Shown: in pieces, positions 1-8,522 of the stretch
Numbering within the stretch: position 1 is the first letter of the stretch
Layout of the letters: every line of letters starts with the position of its first letter
DNA from: Streptomyces malaysiensis subsp. samsunensis
GTDB taxonomy: Bacteria; Actinomycetota; Actinomycetes; Streptomycetales; Streptomycetaceae
Assembly (NCBI RefSeq): GCF_024519315.1
Contig: NZ_JANIIC010000021.1
Span: forward strand, 62,001-126,000
DNA: 64,000 bases
Reading direction: 5' to 3'
Translations under genes and position numbers: made by a program
The notes under the pieces: generated by a model
Databases searched by the model: none
What the model saw: only the letters and a program-made list of their open reading frames with translations
What the model was told of the DNA's origin: nothing

Positions 1-730
1 ATGATGACAGCAGCGCCATGGCCGCCGCATAGCCGGAACCGCCCGGTATGGCCCCGTCCACGGCGATGTCGGTCATCTCCCACGGGCCGACCGGCACGGG
101 GGAGAGCCCGGTGCCCACATAGTTGACCGCCGGGTCCCGGGAGAGTCCGGTGCCCAGGCCCTTGAGATACGCCTCCTTGCGGGTCCAGCAGCGGGCGAAG
201 GCGGCGGACCGGCCGGCCGGTGCCAGCGCGTCCAGCTCGGCGCGCTCCTTCGGGTGCAGGCTCTCGGCGACCTGGTCGACCACCGACGCGGGCTGGAGCT
301 TCTCCACGTCCACGCCGACCGGGGTGCCCGCGAAGGCGAAGAGCACCAGATCACCGGCGTGCGACATATTGAAGTGCAGGGGGGTGCCGGACACGGCGGG
401 GCGGCCGTGCGGACCGCCGCAGCCGGGGCACGCCTCGCGGGTGAAGGGCACATCGGCCGGGGAGATGCCCAGATAGGCGCCGAGCAGCTCCCGCAGCCCC
501 AGATGGGCCGCCGTATAGCGCTCGCGGTCCTCCGCCCGCAGGAACTTCCCGGCCCGCTCCCGCTCCCCGGCGTCCAGGATCGTGCCGGGCGCGCCCGCGT
601 CCATGGCCGCGGTGTACCGGGAGACGCTGAGCAGCCAGGTCTCGGGCTCGCCGCCCTGCGGCCAGCCATCGGCGACGGCGGCGGGCAGCGGCTCGCGGCC
701 GACGATGCGCGGGGCCGGTGAGGTGGTCAA
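1..730 (-). CDS. 4'-phosphopantetheinyl transferase, Sfp type (C-terminus beyond left edge)
   Basis: Transfers the phosphopantetheine arm of CoA onto carrier-protein serines of polyketide synthases, NRPSs or fatty acid synthase. Seen: the family magnesium/CoA motifs GVDVE (after HFNMSHAGDLVLFAF) and WTRKEAYLKG, in the expected order, with a Cys-rich CPGCGGPHG stretch before the first motif as in actinobacterial Sfp-like enzymes. About 243 residues lie in the window and the frame is open to base 1, so little of the protein is missing. I chose the TTG at 730 because GGAGG sits 6 nt upstream and TTGA overlaps the stop of the upstream S9 peptidase gene, implying translational coupling. It is the last gene of a four-gene peptidase operon. 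Its carrier-protein partner is not in the window. Confidence 0.9.
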   Translation of the reverse strand, partial: MTTSPAPRIVGREPLPAAVADGWPQGGEPETWLLSVSRYTAAMDAGAPGTILDAGERERAGKFLRAEDRERYTAAHLGLRELLGAYLGISPADVPFTREACPGCGGPHGRPAVSGTPLHFNMSHAGDLVLFAFAGTPVGVDVEKLQPASVVDQVAESLHPKERAELDALAPAGRSAAFARCWTRKEAYLKGLGTGLSRDPAVNYVGTGLSPVPVGPWEMTDIAVDGAIPGGSGYAAAMALLSS

Positions 731-2850
731 CTCGCTCCTCCAGTGGAGTTCGGGACCGCTGATTTCAGCAGCTCCAGGGTAGGCACATCGGATCTGATCA
801 GCCCGAAGGTCTGGATGTACAGCGACAATTCGGCCTCCAGGGCGCGGATCATCGTATCGGCGCGGCGGAAGCCATGGCCCTCGCCTTCGAAGGTGAGGTA
901 CGCATGCGGGACGCCGCGCCCGGAGACCGCCTCCAGGAACCGCTCGCACTGCTCGGGCGGGCAGATGGTGTCGTCCAGCCCCTGGAGCAGCACAAAGGGC
1001 GAGCCGACACGGTCGGCCCGGTGGAGCGGGGAGCGCTCCCGGTAGCGGTCGGCCACCTCCGCGAACGGGCCGACCAGCGATTCGGTGTAGCGCGATTCGA
1101 AGTCATGGGTGCCCCCGGCGGCCCAGGAGACCAGGTCGAGGATGGGGTAGCTGACGGTGGCGCAGGCGTAGAGATCGGTGGCGGTGAGGGAGGCCGCCGC
1201 CGTCCAGCCGCCCGCGCTGCCGCCGCGGATCGCGAGCCGGGCGCGGTCGGCGATGCCCTCGTCGGCGAGCGCATCGGCGACGGCGGCGCAGTCCTCGACG
1301 TCGACCACGCCCCACCGCTCGCGCAGCCGCTCGCGATAGGCGCGGCCGTAGCCCGTGGAGCCCCCGTAGTTGACCTCGGCTACGCCGATGCCGCGTGAGG
1401 TGAAATAGGCGATCTCCAGGTCGAGCACGAGCGGGGCGCGGCCGGTGGGCCCGCCGTGGGCCCAGATCACATACGGCGGAAGCTCACCGTCCGGTGCGGT
1501 GTGGCCGGGGTGGTGCGGTGGGTAGAGCTGGGCGTGGATCTCCCGGCCGTCCGGTCCGGTGAAGGTGCGGGCCAGCGGCCGGGGGTAGTAGGCGGGGTCC
1601 ACGGCGTCGGCGTGGGCGCTGCCGATGACCCGGGAGCGGCCGGTGCATACATCCAGCTCCACCACCTCATGGCCGCTGTACGGGCTCGCCGCGACGCCGA
1701 CCACGCGGGTGCCGTTCACCGCCAGCGCCGGCTCCCATTCGGTCCATGGGCCCGGCACATCGGCGAGCTCGCCGGTCCGTGGGTCGAGGACGCCGAGAAC
1801 CGGTGCGCCCCGGCCGTGCAGCACCGCGATCAGACCGCCGGCCAGCGGGGCGAACCAGCGGTGGCCCAGCTTCCACAGCGGCCCGGCGAAATCCTCCTCA
1901 CGGGGGCACAGCTCCACCGGCCGTCCGCCCAGGGCCCCTTCCCGCCCACCGGCCGCCTCCGCCGGGGGCTCGGGGCGGTGCGGCTCTGGGCGGTGGGGCT
2001 CCAGAACGTGCGGCTCCAGACGGTGCAGATTCCACCAGCCGGTGCGGTCGGTGGCCGCAAACAGCGCACCGTCCTCGGCCCACTCGATCTGGGCGACCGA
2101 CTCCTCCGGCCCGCCCAGCACCGCCCGGGCGTCGCCGAAGGAGCCGTCCTCCGCGACATCGGCCAGCATCACCTCCGTGCCGTCCCAGGGCATCCGGGGG
2201 TGGTCCCAGACGATCCAGGCGGCCCGCCGGCCGTCGGGCGAGAGCCGGGGCCCGGTGACGAAGCGATGCCGGTCGTCGGTCAGCTCGCGCACCGCCGCGC
2301 GGTCCCCGGCGGCCGAACCGTCCAGTGGCACGGCGGCGATCACCCGCCGCACATCCGTCGGCCCGAGGCCGGTGAACTCCTCCAGCACACACCACACTTC
2401 GCCGCGCTCGGGGTGAAGCACCGGATCCGCCCAGCGCAGCCCCTCCCCCACCGCCGACAGCGGGGTCAGCGGGCGCGGCGCGCCCCCGCCCGGGGCGTCC
2501 GGCTCATGGATGTACAACCGCTGGTCGGCGAAGTGGACGAACACCACCAGCGGGCCGCCGCGCACGCGGTCCACCGCGGCCCAGGGCATTCCGCCGTACC
2601 CCATCACCTTGCTGCGCACATTCCACGGCGGGGCCAGCACCGGGACCTCCGCGCCGTCGGTCCGCCGCCGGATCAGGGCGCGGCGGCCGCCCTCGCCTGG
2701 GCGCGGCGCGGTCCACCACACCTCCTCGCCGACCGTGCCCACATACTCCGGATGGCCGTCGTGCGAGGCGACGAGCGCGGCGTCGACCGGGGAGGGCCAG
2801 GCTCCGTAGGGGGCCGTGACGACCGTCTGCTGCTGCACCGTGATCCTCAC
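727..2850 (-). CDS. S9 family prolyl oligopeptidase / acylaminoacyl-peptidase-like serine peptidase
   Basis: Probably a cytoplasmic serine exopeptidase or oligopeptidase (707 aa) that removes dipeptides or acylated residues from short peptides. The N-terminal two thirds have the irregular repeats of a beta-propeller. The C-terminal alpha/beta hydrolase carries the nucleophile in GGSAGGW (about residue 545), Asp in QGLDDTICPP (about 625) and His in GEGHGFRR (about 659), so the triad looks complete. No signal peptide is visible. The GTG start at 2850 overlaps the M20 gene stop by GTGA; an in-frame extension to 3150 lies wholly inside the M20 gene and was rejected. A low-complexity loop rich in LEPHRPEP sits near 2000. 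It is cotranscribed with two other peptidase genes. Exact specificity is inferred from the family. Confidence 0.88.
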   Translation of the reverse strand: MRITVQQQTVVTAPYGAWPSPVDAALVASHDGHPEYVGTVGEEVWWTAPRPGEGGRRALIRRRTDGAEVPVLAPPWNVRSKVMGYGGMPWAAVDRVRGGPLVVFVHFADQRLYIHEPDAPGGGAPRPLTPLSAVGEGLRWADPVLHPERGEVWCVLEEFTGLGPTDVRRVIAAVPLDGSAAGDRAAVRELTDDRHRFVTGPRLSPDGRRAAWIVWDHPRMPWDGTEVMLADVAEDGSFGDARAVLGGPEESVAQIEWAEDGALFAATDRTGWWNLHRLEPHVLEPHRPEPHRPEPPAEAAGGREGALGGRPVELCPREEDFAGPLWKLGHRWFAPLAGGLIAVLHGRGAPVLGVLDPRTGELADVPGPWTEWEPALAVNGTRVVGVAASPYSGHEVVELDVCTGRSRVIGSAHADAVDPAYYPRPLARTFTGPDGREIHAQLYPPHHPGHTAPDGELPPYVIWAHGGPTGRAPLVLDLEIAYFTSRGIGVAEVNYGGSTGYGRAYRERLRERWGVVDVEDCAAVADALADEGIADRARLAIRGGSAGGWTAAASLTATDLYACATVSYPILDLVSWAAGGTHDFESRYTESLVGPFAEVADRYRERSPLHRADRVGSPFVLLQGLDDTICPPEQCERFLEAVSGRGVPHAYLTFEGEGHGFRRADTMIRALEAELSLYIQTFGLIRSDVPTLELLKSAVPNSTGGAS

Positions 2851-4187
2851 GCCCTCTGTAGGAAGTGGTCGAGCACCCGGACGCCGAAGTTCAGGGCTTC
2901 CACCGGCACCCGCTCGTCCACGGCGTGGTAGAGCGCCTGGTAGTCGAAGCCCTCGGGCAGCCGCAGCGGCGAGAAGCCGTATCCGGCGATGCCCAGCCGG
3001 GAGAACTGCTTGGCGTCGGTGCCGCCCGACATGCAGTACGGCACGGCGCGGGCGCCCGGGTCGAAGTGCTCGACGGCGGCGCGCATCGCCCGGTACGTGG
3101 GGGTGTCCATCGGCGCCTCCAGCGGGGGCTCCCGGTGGTGGAACTCCCACTCGACATCCGGTCCGGTGAGCCGGTCGAGGGTGTCGTGGAACTCCTCCTC
3201 GCCGCCGGGCAGCAGCCGCCCGTCCACATAGGCGGTGGCGCTTCCCGGGATCACATTGACCTTGTAACCGGCCTCCAGCACCGTGGGGTTGGCGCTGTTG
3301 CGCACCGTGGGCTCGATCAGGGCGGCGGCGGGCCCCAGCTTGGCCAGCAGGGCGTCGACATCGAAGCCCGGGGCGTCCACATCGGCGGTGACGCCCTGGA
3401 GCTCGGCCAGTTCGGTGAGCGCGGCCTTCACCGTGGGCGTCAGCCGGACCGGCCAGCGGTGCTCACCGATCCGGGCGACGGCGGCGGCCAGGCGGCTGAC
3501 CGCGTTGTCCCGGTTGGCCTTGGAGCCGTGTCCGGCGCGGCCGTGTGCGGTGAGCTTCAGCCAGGCCGTGCCGCGCTCCCCCGCCGCGATGGGGTAGATC
3601 CGCATACCGGGCCCGGCGTGGAAGGTGAAGGCCCCCGACTCGCTGATGCCCTCGGTGCAGCCCTCGAAGAGCTCGGCGTGGCTCTCGGCGAGGAAGCCCG
3701 AGCCCCAGGCGGCGCTGTCCTCCTCATCGGCGGTGAAGGCCAGCACGATGTCCCGGCGCGGCCGCACGCCCGCCCGCGCCCAGGCCCGGACGACCGCGAG
3801 CACCATCGCGTCCATGTTCTTCATGTCGATGGCGCCCCGGCCCCAGACGACCCCGTCGCGCACCTCCCCGGAGAAGGGGTGCACGGTCCAGTCGGCGGGC
3901 TCGGCGGGCACCACGTCCAGATGGCCGTGGACCAGCAGCGCGGGCGCGGACGGATCGGTGCCCTCGATGCGGGCCACCACATTGGTGCGCCCCGGCGACC
4001 GCTCCAGCAGGGTGGGCTCGATCTCCACATCGCCGAGCATCTCGGCCACGTACTCGGCGGCCGCGCGCTCCGAGCCGTCACCGCCGCCGCGGTTGGTGGT
4101 GTCGATCCTGATCAGGTCTGAGGTGAACCGCACCACCTCATCCAGCGCCTGGGCGTCGATCGCCTCGGGGCGGTCCGTGTCAGCCAT
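2847..4187 (-). CDS. M20/M25/M40 family zinc metallopeptidase
   Basis: Di-zinc amino- or carboxypeptidase/deacylase of the ArgE/DapE/CPG2 superfamily, 446 aa. Visible motifs in order: VHGHLDVVPAE (metal His and Asp, about residue 85), RGAIDMKNM (bridging Asp, about 118), TADEEDSAAWGS (catalytic Glu and metal Glu, about 150), and a C-terminal SGGTDAKQFSR block. The middle has the usual dimerisation-domain pattern. The ATG at 4187 follows GGAGGAG and overlaps the end of the D-aminopeptidase gene by 8 nt. The substrate is not obvious from sequence; together with the S9 and M55 genes the context suggests stepwise breakdown of peptides, perhaps D-residue-containing peptides from peptidoglycan or secondary metabolites (inference). 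Confidence 0.9.
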   Translation of the reverse strand: MADTDRPEAIDAQALDEVVRFTSDLIRIDTTNRGGGDGSERAAAEYVAEMLGDVEIEPTLLERSPGRTNVVARIEGTDPSAPALLVHGHLDVVPAEPADWTVHPFSGEVRDGVVWGRGAIDMKNMDAMVLAVVRAWARAGVRPRRDIVLAFTADEEDSAAWGSGFLAESHAELFEGCTEGISESGAFTFHAGPGMRIYPIAAGERGTAWLKLTAHGRAGHGSKANRDNAVSRLAAAVARIGEHRWPVRLTPTVKAALTELAELQGVTADVDAPGFDVDALLAKLGPAAALIEPTVRNSANPTVLEAGYKVNVIPGSATAYVDGRLLPGGEEEFHDTLDRLTGPDVEWEFHHREPPLEAPMDTPTYRAMRAAVEHFDPGARAVPYCMSGGTDAKQFSRLGIAGYGFSPLRLPEGFDYQALYHAVDERVPVEALNFGVRVLDHFLQRA

Positions 4188-5013
4188 ATTGCTCCTCCAC
4201 CGCGGCCGAGACGACCGTCGTGACGGCCTTGAAGCAGCGGATCCCCTCGTACATGGTCGGTGAGGTGTACGCGACGCGGCGCTCGCCGCTGCGCTCGACG
4301 CCCGGCACGACGCTCGCCGCCCCCACCAGATGCTCGGCGTCGAATTCCAGCTCCACGGTGAACGGCCCGCCGCGGGCGGGCTCATGGCGCACCGCCAGCA
4401 CCGCCGCCTCCCGCGCGGCCGCCCGGATGTCCGCGGCCGTGCGGGCGGGGGTGCGGCACACCGCCGCATAGCGCGAGACATAGTCCTTGACCGCGACCGA
4501 ACGGGCCTGGGGTGCATAGTCCCCGGCGTCCTCGCAGGTCTTGTCGTCGCCGGTCACCAGCACCACCGGCACTCCGTACTCGGCGGCCACCAGGGTGTTG
4601 AGCCGGCCTTCGCTCGCCCGCGCGCCGTTCACCCACACTCCCGTGATGGAGTTGGCGAGGTAGGTGTGGGCGAGGACGCCCTCGGTGCCCGCGCCGGTGT
4701 GATAGCCGACGAACGCCATACCGTCCACATCACCGTGCTGCACGCCCTCGACCATGCTCAGGCTCTTGTGCCGGCCGGTGAGCATCTGGGCGCGATCGTC
4801 CAGCTCCTCCAGCAGCAGATTGCGCATGCTCCAATGCGCCTCGTTGATGAGCACCTCGTCCGCACCGCCATCGAGGAACCCCGCGACGGCCGCGCTCACA
4901 TCGGAGGTGAACAGACGGCGGCAGCGCTCCCACTGCGGGGTGCCGGGCAGCACATCGGCCGGCCAGGTCACGCCGGTGGCGCCCTCCATGTCGGCGCTGA
5001 TGAGGATCTTCAT
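4180..5013 (-). CDS. dppA: M55 family D-aminopeptidase (DppA-like)
   Basis: Zinc D-aminopeptidase that removes D-amino acids such as D-Ala from peptide N-termini. The 277-aa protein begins KILISADMEGATGV and keeps the residues known from Bacillus DppA: D8, E10 and H60 (in NEAHWSM), H105 (in GYHTGAG) and the catalytic-type H116 (in LAHTYL). Length is normal for the family. It is the first gene of the operon dppA > M20 > S9 > PPTase, all joined by 4-8 nt overlaps. A dre-like and a DnaA-box-like sequence lie 40-65 bp upstream. The likely job is salvage of D-amino-acid peptides from cell-wall turnover; the family assignment is firm, the physiological substrate inferred. Confidence 0.92.
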   Translation of the reverse strand: MKILISADMEGATGVTWPADVLPGTPQWERCRRLFTSDVSAAVAGFLDGGADEVLINEAHWSMRNLLLEELDDRAQMLTGRHKSLSMVEGVQHGDVDGMAFVGYHTGAGTEGVLAHTYLANSITGVWVNGARASEGRLNTLVAAEYGVPVVLVTGDDKTCEDAGDYAPQARSVAVKDYVSRYAAVCRTPARTAADIRAAAREAAVLAVRHEPARGGPFTVELEFDAEHLVGAASVVPGVERSGERRVAYTSPTMYEGIRCFKAVTTVVSAAVEEQYG

Positions 5014-5054
5014 GCCTCGTCACGTTACGCGCCGCGCCGGACCCGAACCACCCC

Positions 5055-5078
5055 TGTGGATAACTGGTCCAGTCCACC
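5055..5078. promoter_or_regulatory. Possible operator region upstream of dppA: DnaA-box-like plus dre-like sequence
   Basis: The intergenic segment upstream of dppA holds TGTGGATAA at 5055-5063, whose complement is the classical DnaA box TTATCCACA. It abuts ACTGGTCCAGTCCACC at 5063-5078, which matches about 12 of 16 positions of the DasR-responsive element consensus as I remember it (ACTGGTCTAGACCAGT). ACTGGTCCAGT alone is a perfect palindrome. Either match could be chance; together they sit at a sensible promoter distance. Confidence 0.3.
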
Positions 5079-5150
5079 GTCGCGCCGGGCCCGCGCCCGC
5101 CCCGCCCAGCGGGTGTCGACCGCGCCCGAACCGCCCCGGGACCAGCGGTC

Positions 5151-5870
5151 CTACGCCCGCGACACCACGAACCAGCGGGCCGGCAGCTCGACCCGTGAAC
5201 CGTCCGGCCACTGCTCCGTTTGGGCCAGCGCCGTCGGGCCCTCGGCCAGGATCTCAAGACCGGCCTCCGCCAGCACCTCCGGAACCTCCTTGTCCGCCGC
5301 GTCGGCCGGCCGCAGCCCGTGGTCGAAGACCCGGCGCAGCTTCGCCGGCGGACCTCCCGGGCCCGCCGCCAGCTCCGCCAGCACGGCCTTGGACTCCGCC
5401 GTCAGCTCCGCGACGAACCCCCGCCCGCGCCGCCCCAGCAGCGTGGCCACCGCCTCCGCGACCGGACGCCGGTCGGCGGCGTCGCTCTGGTGGATGACGG
5501 CGCGCATGTACACATTGGTGTCGCCGAGCTGCCGGGCCAGCTCCGCCACCCCGGCCGCGTCCGTCAGGTTCAGCTGCCGGTACTCCGCCGCGCCCGCCGG
5601 GTCGGCGCGCCGTGCGTGCTCCACCGCCCCAAGGGACAGATCGACGCCCACCGCCCGTCCGAAGCGGGAGGCCAGATAGCGGGTCTGGGTGCCGTTGCCG
5701 CAGCCCAGGTCGACGATCGGCAGCGACAGGTCGGCGTGCGGCGCCAGCAGGTCCAGATGCGGGGCGGCGCTGAGCGAGGGGTCCGCGTCCCAGATGGCCT
5801 CCCCCGGGACGTCCGAAGTCTCCCGCCAGTAGCTCTCCCATGCCTGCTGGTAGCGCTCCGAGACGCTCAT
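5151..5870 (-). CDS. Class I SAM-dependent methyltransferase
   Basis: A 239-aa soluble methyltransferase with a Rossmann SAM-binding motif I, VDLGCGNGTQTRYLA, followed by VGVDLSLGAV (acidic residue at the end of beta 2) and an N-terminal YQQAWESYWRET segment typical of small actinobacterial type-11/25 methyltransferases. The substrate cannot be told from sequence. The ATG at 5870 overlaps the upstream phosphatase stop (ATGA), so the two proteins are translationally coupled and probably used together. A 137-bp gap with no terminator separates it from dppA, but its end at 5151 lies upstream of the dppA promoter region, so read-through into the peptidase operon is possible. Confidence 0.82.
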   Translation of the reverse strand: MSVSERYQQAWESYWRETSDVPGEAIWDADPSLSAAPHLDLLAPHADLSLPIVDLGCGNGTQTRYLASRFGRAVGVDLSLGAVEHARRADPAGAAEYRQLNLTDAAGVAELARQLGDTNVYMRAVIHQSDAADRRPVAEAVATLLGRRGRGFVAELTAESKAVLAELAAGPGGPPAKLRRVFDHGLRPADAADKEVPEVLAEAGLEILAEGPTALAQTEQWPDGSRVELPARWFVVSRA

Positions 5871-8353
5871 CGCCGCTCCCCTGGGTGTGCCAACGCCTGC
5901 TCGAACCAGACCGTTTTACCGCGCCCCGTGCGGCTCGTACCCCACTCGCGTGCCAGTTCGCTGATCACCCGCAGTCCGCGTCCGCTCTCGTCCTCACCGT
6001 CCGCGCTTAGCAGCGTCGGCAGTTCGTGGTCGTCGTCGGTGACCTCGCACAGCAGGGCGTCGGTGCGGACCAGACGCAGCCGCACATGGTGGGTGTGGGC
6101 GTGCCGTATCGCGTTGGTCACCGCCTCGCTCACCAGAAGCTGGGCGGTCTCCACGGACTCCGGCAGCCCCCAGCTGAGCAGCCGCTCGCGGACGAGCCGG
6201 CGCGCCCGCCCGACCTCGCTGGGGTCCAGCGCGAGCCGCCACTGGGCGACATCCCCGGCCGGTATGCCGTTCAGCCGGGCCATCAGCAGCGCCACGTCGT
6301 CCTTACGGCCGCCACGGCCGTCCTTGTCCCGGGAGGCGGCGGCCAGCGCCCGGATGATGGTGTCGCACGCGTCGTCCATGGACGCCGCCGGATGCGCCGC
6401 GGACTCGCACAGCGCGGCGATCCCGGCGCCGATGTCCTGGCCGCGCACCTCGACCAGGCCGTCCGTGCACAGCACCAGCCGGTCGCCGGGCGCCACCCGC
6501 ACCGTCACGGCCTCGAAGGGCACCCCGCCGACACCGATCGGGGCGCCGGTCGGCAGGTCCAGCAGTTCGCTGCGGCCGTCCTGGGCCCGTACAAGCACGG
6601 GCGGGATATGGCCCGCGTTGGCGAGCACCAGCTCGGAGCGGACGGGGTCGTAGACGGCGTACAGACAGGTGGCCAGATAGTGCTCACCGAGCCGCTGGGC
6701 CAGATCGTCGAGGTTGCGCAGCAGTTGAGCGGGCGGCAGGTCGAGCGCGGCCATGGTCTGCACCGCGGTGCGCAGCTGGCCCATCATCGCCGCCGAGGTG
6801 AGCCCGTGCCCCATGACGTCGCCGACCACCAGCGCGGTGCGCGACCCGGGCAGCTTGATGGCGTCGAACCAGTCGCCGCCGACCCGGCCGAGCCGGGTCC
6901 CGGGCAGATAGCGGGTGGCGGTGTCGCAGCCCGCCATGCGCGGGGTCACCTGGGGTAGCATGCTGTCCTGGAGCGTCTCGGCGACGCTCTCCTGGTAGGT
7001 GTACATACGCGCGTTGTCCAGGACGAGCCCGGCGCGGGCGGCCAGTTCGGCGCCGGTCGTGCGGTCCATCTCGTCGAACGGCTCACGCCCGGGGCGCCGC
7101 AGCAGCACCATGAAGCCCAGGACCACATCGCGCGCCTTGAGCGGCACGATCAGGATCGACCGCCCGTTGATCAGGGGCCTGAGGTCGCGCTTCTCGAACT
7201 GCCCGGCGATCCGGTCGCCCATCTCATCGCTGAGGTGCGGGATCAGGACCGGCTCACCCGTGACCATGCACCGGAAGAACGGGGTGTGCTCGGGAAACGC
7301 CATGCTCTCCCCGACCGGCACGGTGTCGTCCCAGCGGCCCGGTTCGTCGTTGTGCTCGACCCAGACGCGGTGCCAGACGGTGGTGACGTCGGGCGGGCCG
7401 TCGGGGAAACCCTCGCCCGCCAGGACCTGGGCGCGCAGATGGGTACCGGCGAAGTCCGCGAAGCGCGGCACGGCGGCGCTGGTCACCTCGCGGATCGTGC
7501 GGGTGAGGTCCAGGGAGGTGCCGATGCGCCCGCTGACCTCGTCGAGAAACTCCAGCCGCTGACGGACCGCCGCGTACTCCAGGTCCACACCGCCGGGGTC
7601 CGGCCACCGCTCGGGGGCGTGCGCCCCACCGTGTGCGCCGTCCGCCGTGACCGCGCTCCGCCGTACGGCGTCCTGGCGCGCCCGGCGCTCGCGGTAGCGG
7701 GGCATCCCCCAGTCCGGCGTGACCGGGACGCGCTCGTGGTGGCTGATCTCCAGCACCGGATAGCCCAGGTCAAGCACCTGGGCGACGATCCGGCCGGCCG
7801 TGGCCGGGCCCATGTTGGGCAGGATGTCCGGCAGTCGGCCGGCCAGCCGCTCGGCGCCGGGGAACTCGGTGTGCAGCGCGAACCCGGGCGCGATCCGCTC
7901 GTCCCGCCCCAGCGCGTCCCCGCCCACCCCCTTGGCGTCCACCGACAGCACCAGCAGCCGCTCCGGCCCGGGGCCCACCAGCGGATACGCCCACCACACC
8001 ACGTCCACCTGGCCATGCGCCGGGTCCGCCATACGGGCCCGTCCCGCGGTGGGGTAGTACACGGTGCCGAGCAGCGAGTCGTCGAGCTCCGGCCTGCCCG
8101 CCGCGTCGGTGCGCACCTCCGCGCCGCGTAACGCCCCCGAGACCGGCATCAGATCGACGGCGGGACGGCCGACGGCCTGGCCGCGAGTGGGCCCGAAGAG
8201 CCTGTGCGCCCCCGAACTCCAGTGCGTGACACGCCCCTCGGCGTCGATGACGACCACCGCGAGCGGCATCCTCCCGTGGACACCCCCGCGCTGCTCCGGC
8301 ACCGCCGGCGGCTCGCCCAGGCCGTCGTCGCGGCGCGACGTGCCGTACTCCAT
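5867..8353 (-). CDS. PAS-GAF-PP2C (SpoIIE) phosphatase with C-terminal HATPase domain
   Basis: An 828-aa signalling protein. Domains in order: PAS-like sensor (about 25-150, MPLAVVVIDAEGRVTHW), GAF (about 265-430, starting FLDEVSGRIGTSLD), PP2C/SpoIIE phosphatase (about 455-665, with RVGGDWFDA and VGDVMGHGLTSAA metal-binding motifs), and a GHKL anti-sigma-type kinase domain (about 700-820, SEAVTNAIRHA and GRGLRVISELA). This architecture is common in Streptomyces partner-switching networks, where the phosphatase acts on anti-anti-sigma factors and the HATPase acts as an RsbW-like kinase. No membrane segments are seen. The ATG at 8353 has AAGGAG 10 nt upstream; an N-terminal extension to 8881 would run into the MFS gene and was rejected. 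The signal it senses is unknown. Confidence 0.9.
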   Translation of the reverse strand: MEYGTSRRDDGLGEPPAVPEQRGGVHGRMPLAVVVIDAEGRVTHWSSGAHRLFGPTRGQAVGRPAVDLMPVSGALRGAEVRTDAAGRPELDDSLLGTVYYPTAGRARMADPAHGQVDVVWWAYPLVGPGPERLLVLSVDAKGVGGDALGRDERIAPGFALHTEFPGAERLAGRLPDILPNMGPATAGRIVAQVLDLGYPVLEISHHERVPVTPDWGMPRYRERRARQDAVRRSAVTADGAHGGAHAPERWPDPGGVDLEYAAVRQRLEFLDEVSGRIGTSLDLTRTIREVTSAAVPRFADFAGTHLRAQVLAGEGFPDGPPDVTTVWHRVWVEHNDEPGRWDDTVPVGESMAFPEHTPFFRCMVTGEPVLIPHLSDEMGDRIAGQFEKRDLRPLINGRSILIVPLKARDVVLGFMVLLRRPGREPFDEMDRTTGAELAARAGLVLDNARMYTYQESVAETLQDSMLPQVTPRMAGCDTATRYLPGTRLGRVGGDWFDAIKLPGSRTALVVGDVMGHGLTSAAMMGQLRTAVQTMAALDLPPAQLLRNLDDLAQRLGEHYLATCLYAVYDPVRSELVLANAGHIPPVLVRAQDGRSELLDLPTGAPIGVGGVPFEAVTVRVAPGDRLVLCTDGLVEVRGQDIGAGIAALCESAAHPAASMDDACDTIIRALAAASRDKDGRGGRKDDVALLMARLNGIPAGDVAQWRLALDPSEVGRARRLVRERLLSWGLPESVETAQLLVSEAVTNAIRHAHTHHVRLRLVRTDALLCEVTDDDHELPTLLSADGEDESGRGLRVISELAREWGTSRTGRGKTVWFEQALAHPGERR

Positions 8354-8474
8354 AGGCGGAAGACTCCTTCGCACGCAAGATCCGCGACAGCAGCTACCAA
8401 CGGTACGGCTGTCGCGGGCGCCCGTGGGAGCCAATACCCGAATAGGTGTCATGTGCGGGGACGTGCGAGGGAGC

Positions 8475-8512
8475 CCCCGCCGGGAGGCGCTTTCGCGCAC
8501 CTCCCGGCGGGG
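8475..8512 (-). terminator. Stem-loop terminator of the MFS gene
   Basis: Perfect 13-bp arms CCCCGCCGGGAGG and CCTCCCGGCGGGG around a 12-nt loop, 10 bp past the MFS stop codon. It lacks a U tract, as is usual in Streptomyces. A second, weaker 9-bp inverted repeat (CCGCGACAG / CTGTCGCGG) lies at about 8380-8417. Confidence 0.8.
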
Positions 8513-8522
8513 ATGGCAGGCT

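Noticed and set aside
5055..5063. Replication origin or initiator binding locus from the DnaA-box match
   Set aside because: A single box without a cluster or AT-rich unwinding region is not an origin; kept only as a possible regulatory site.
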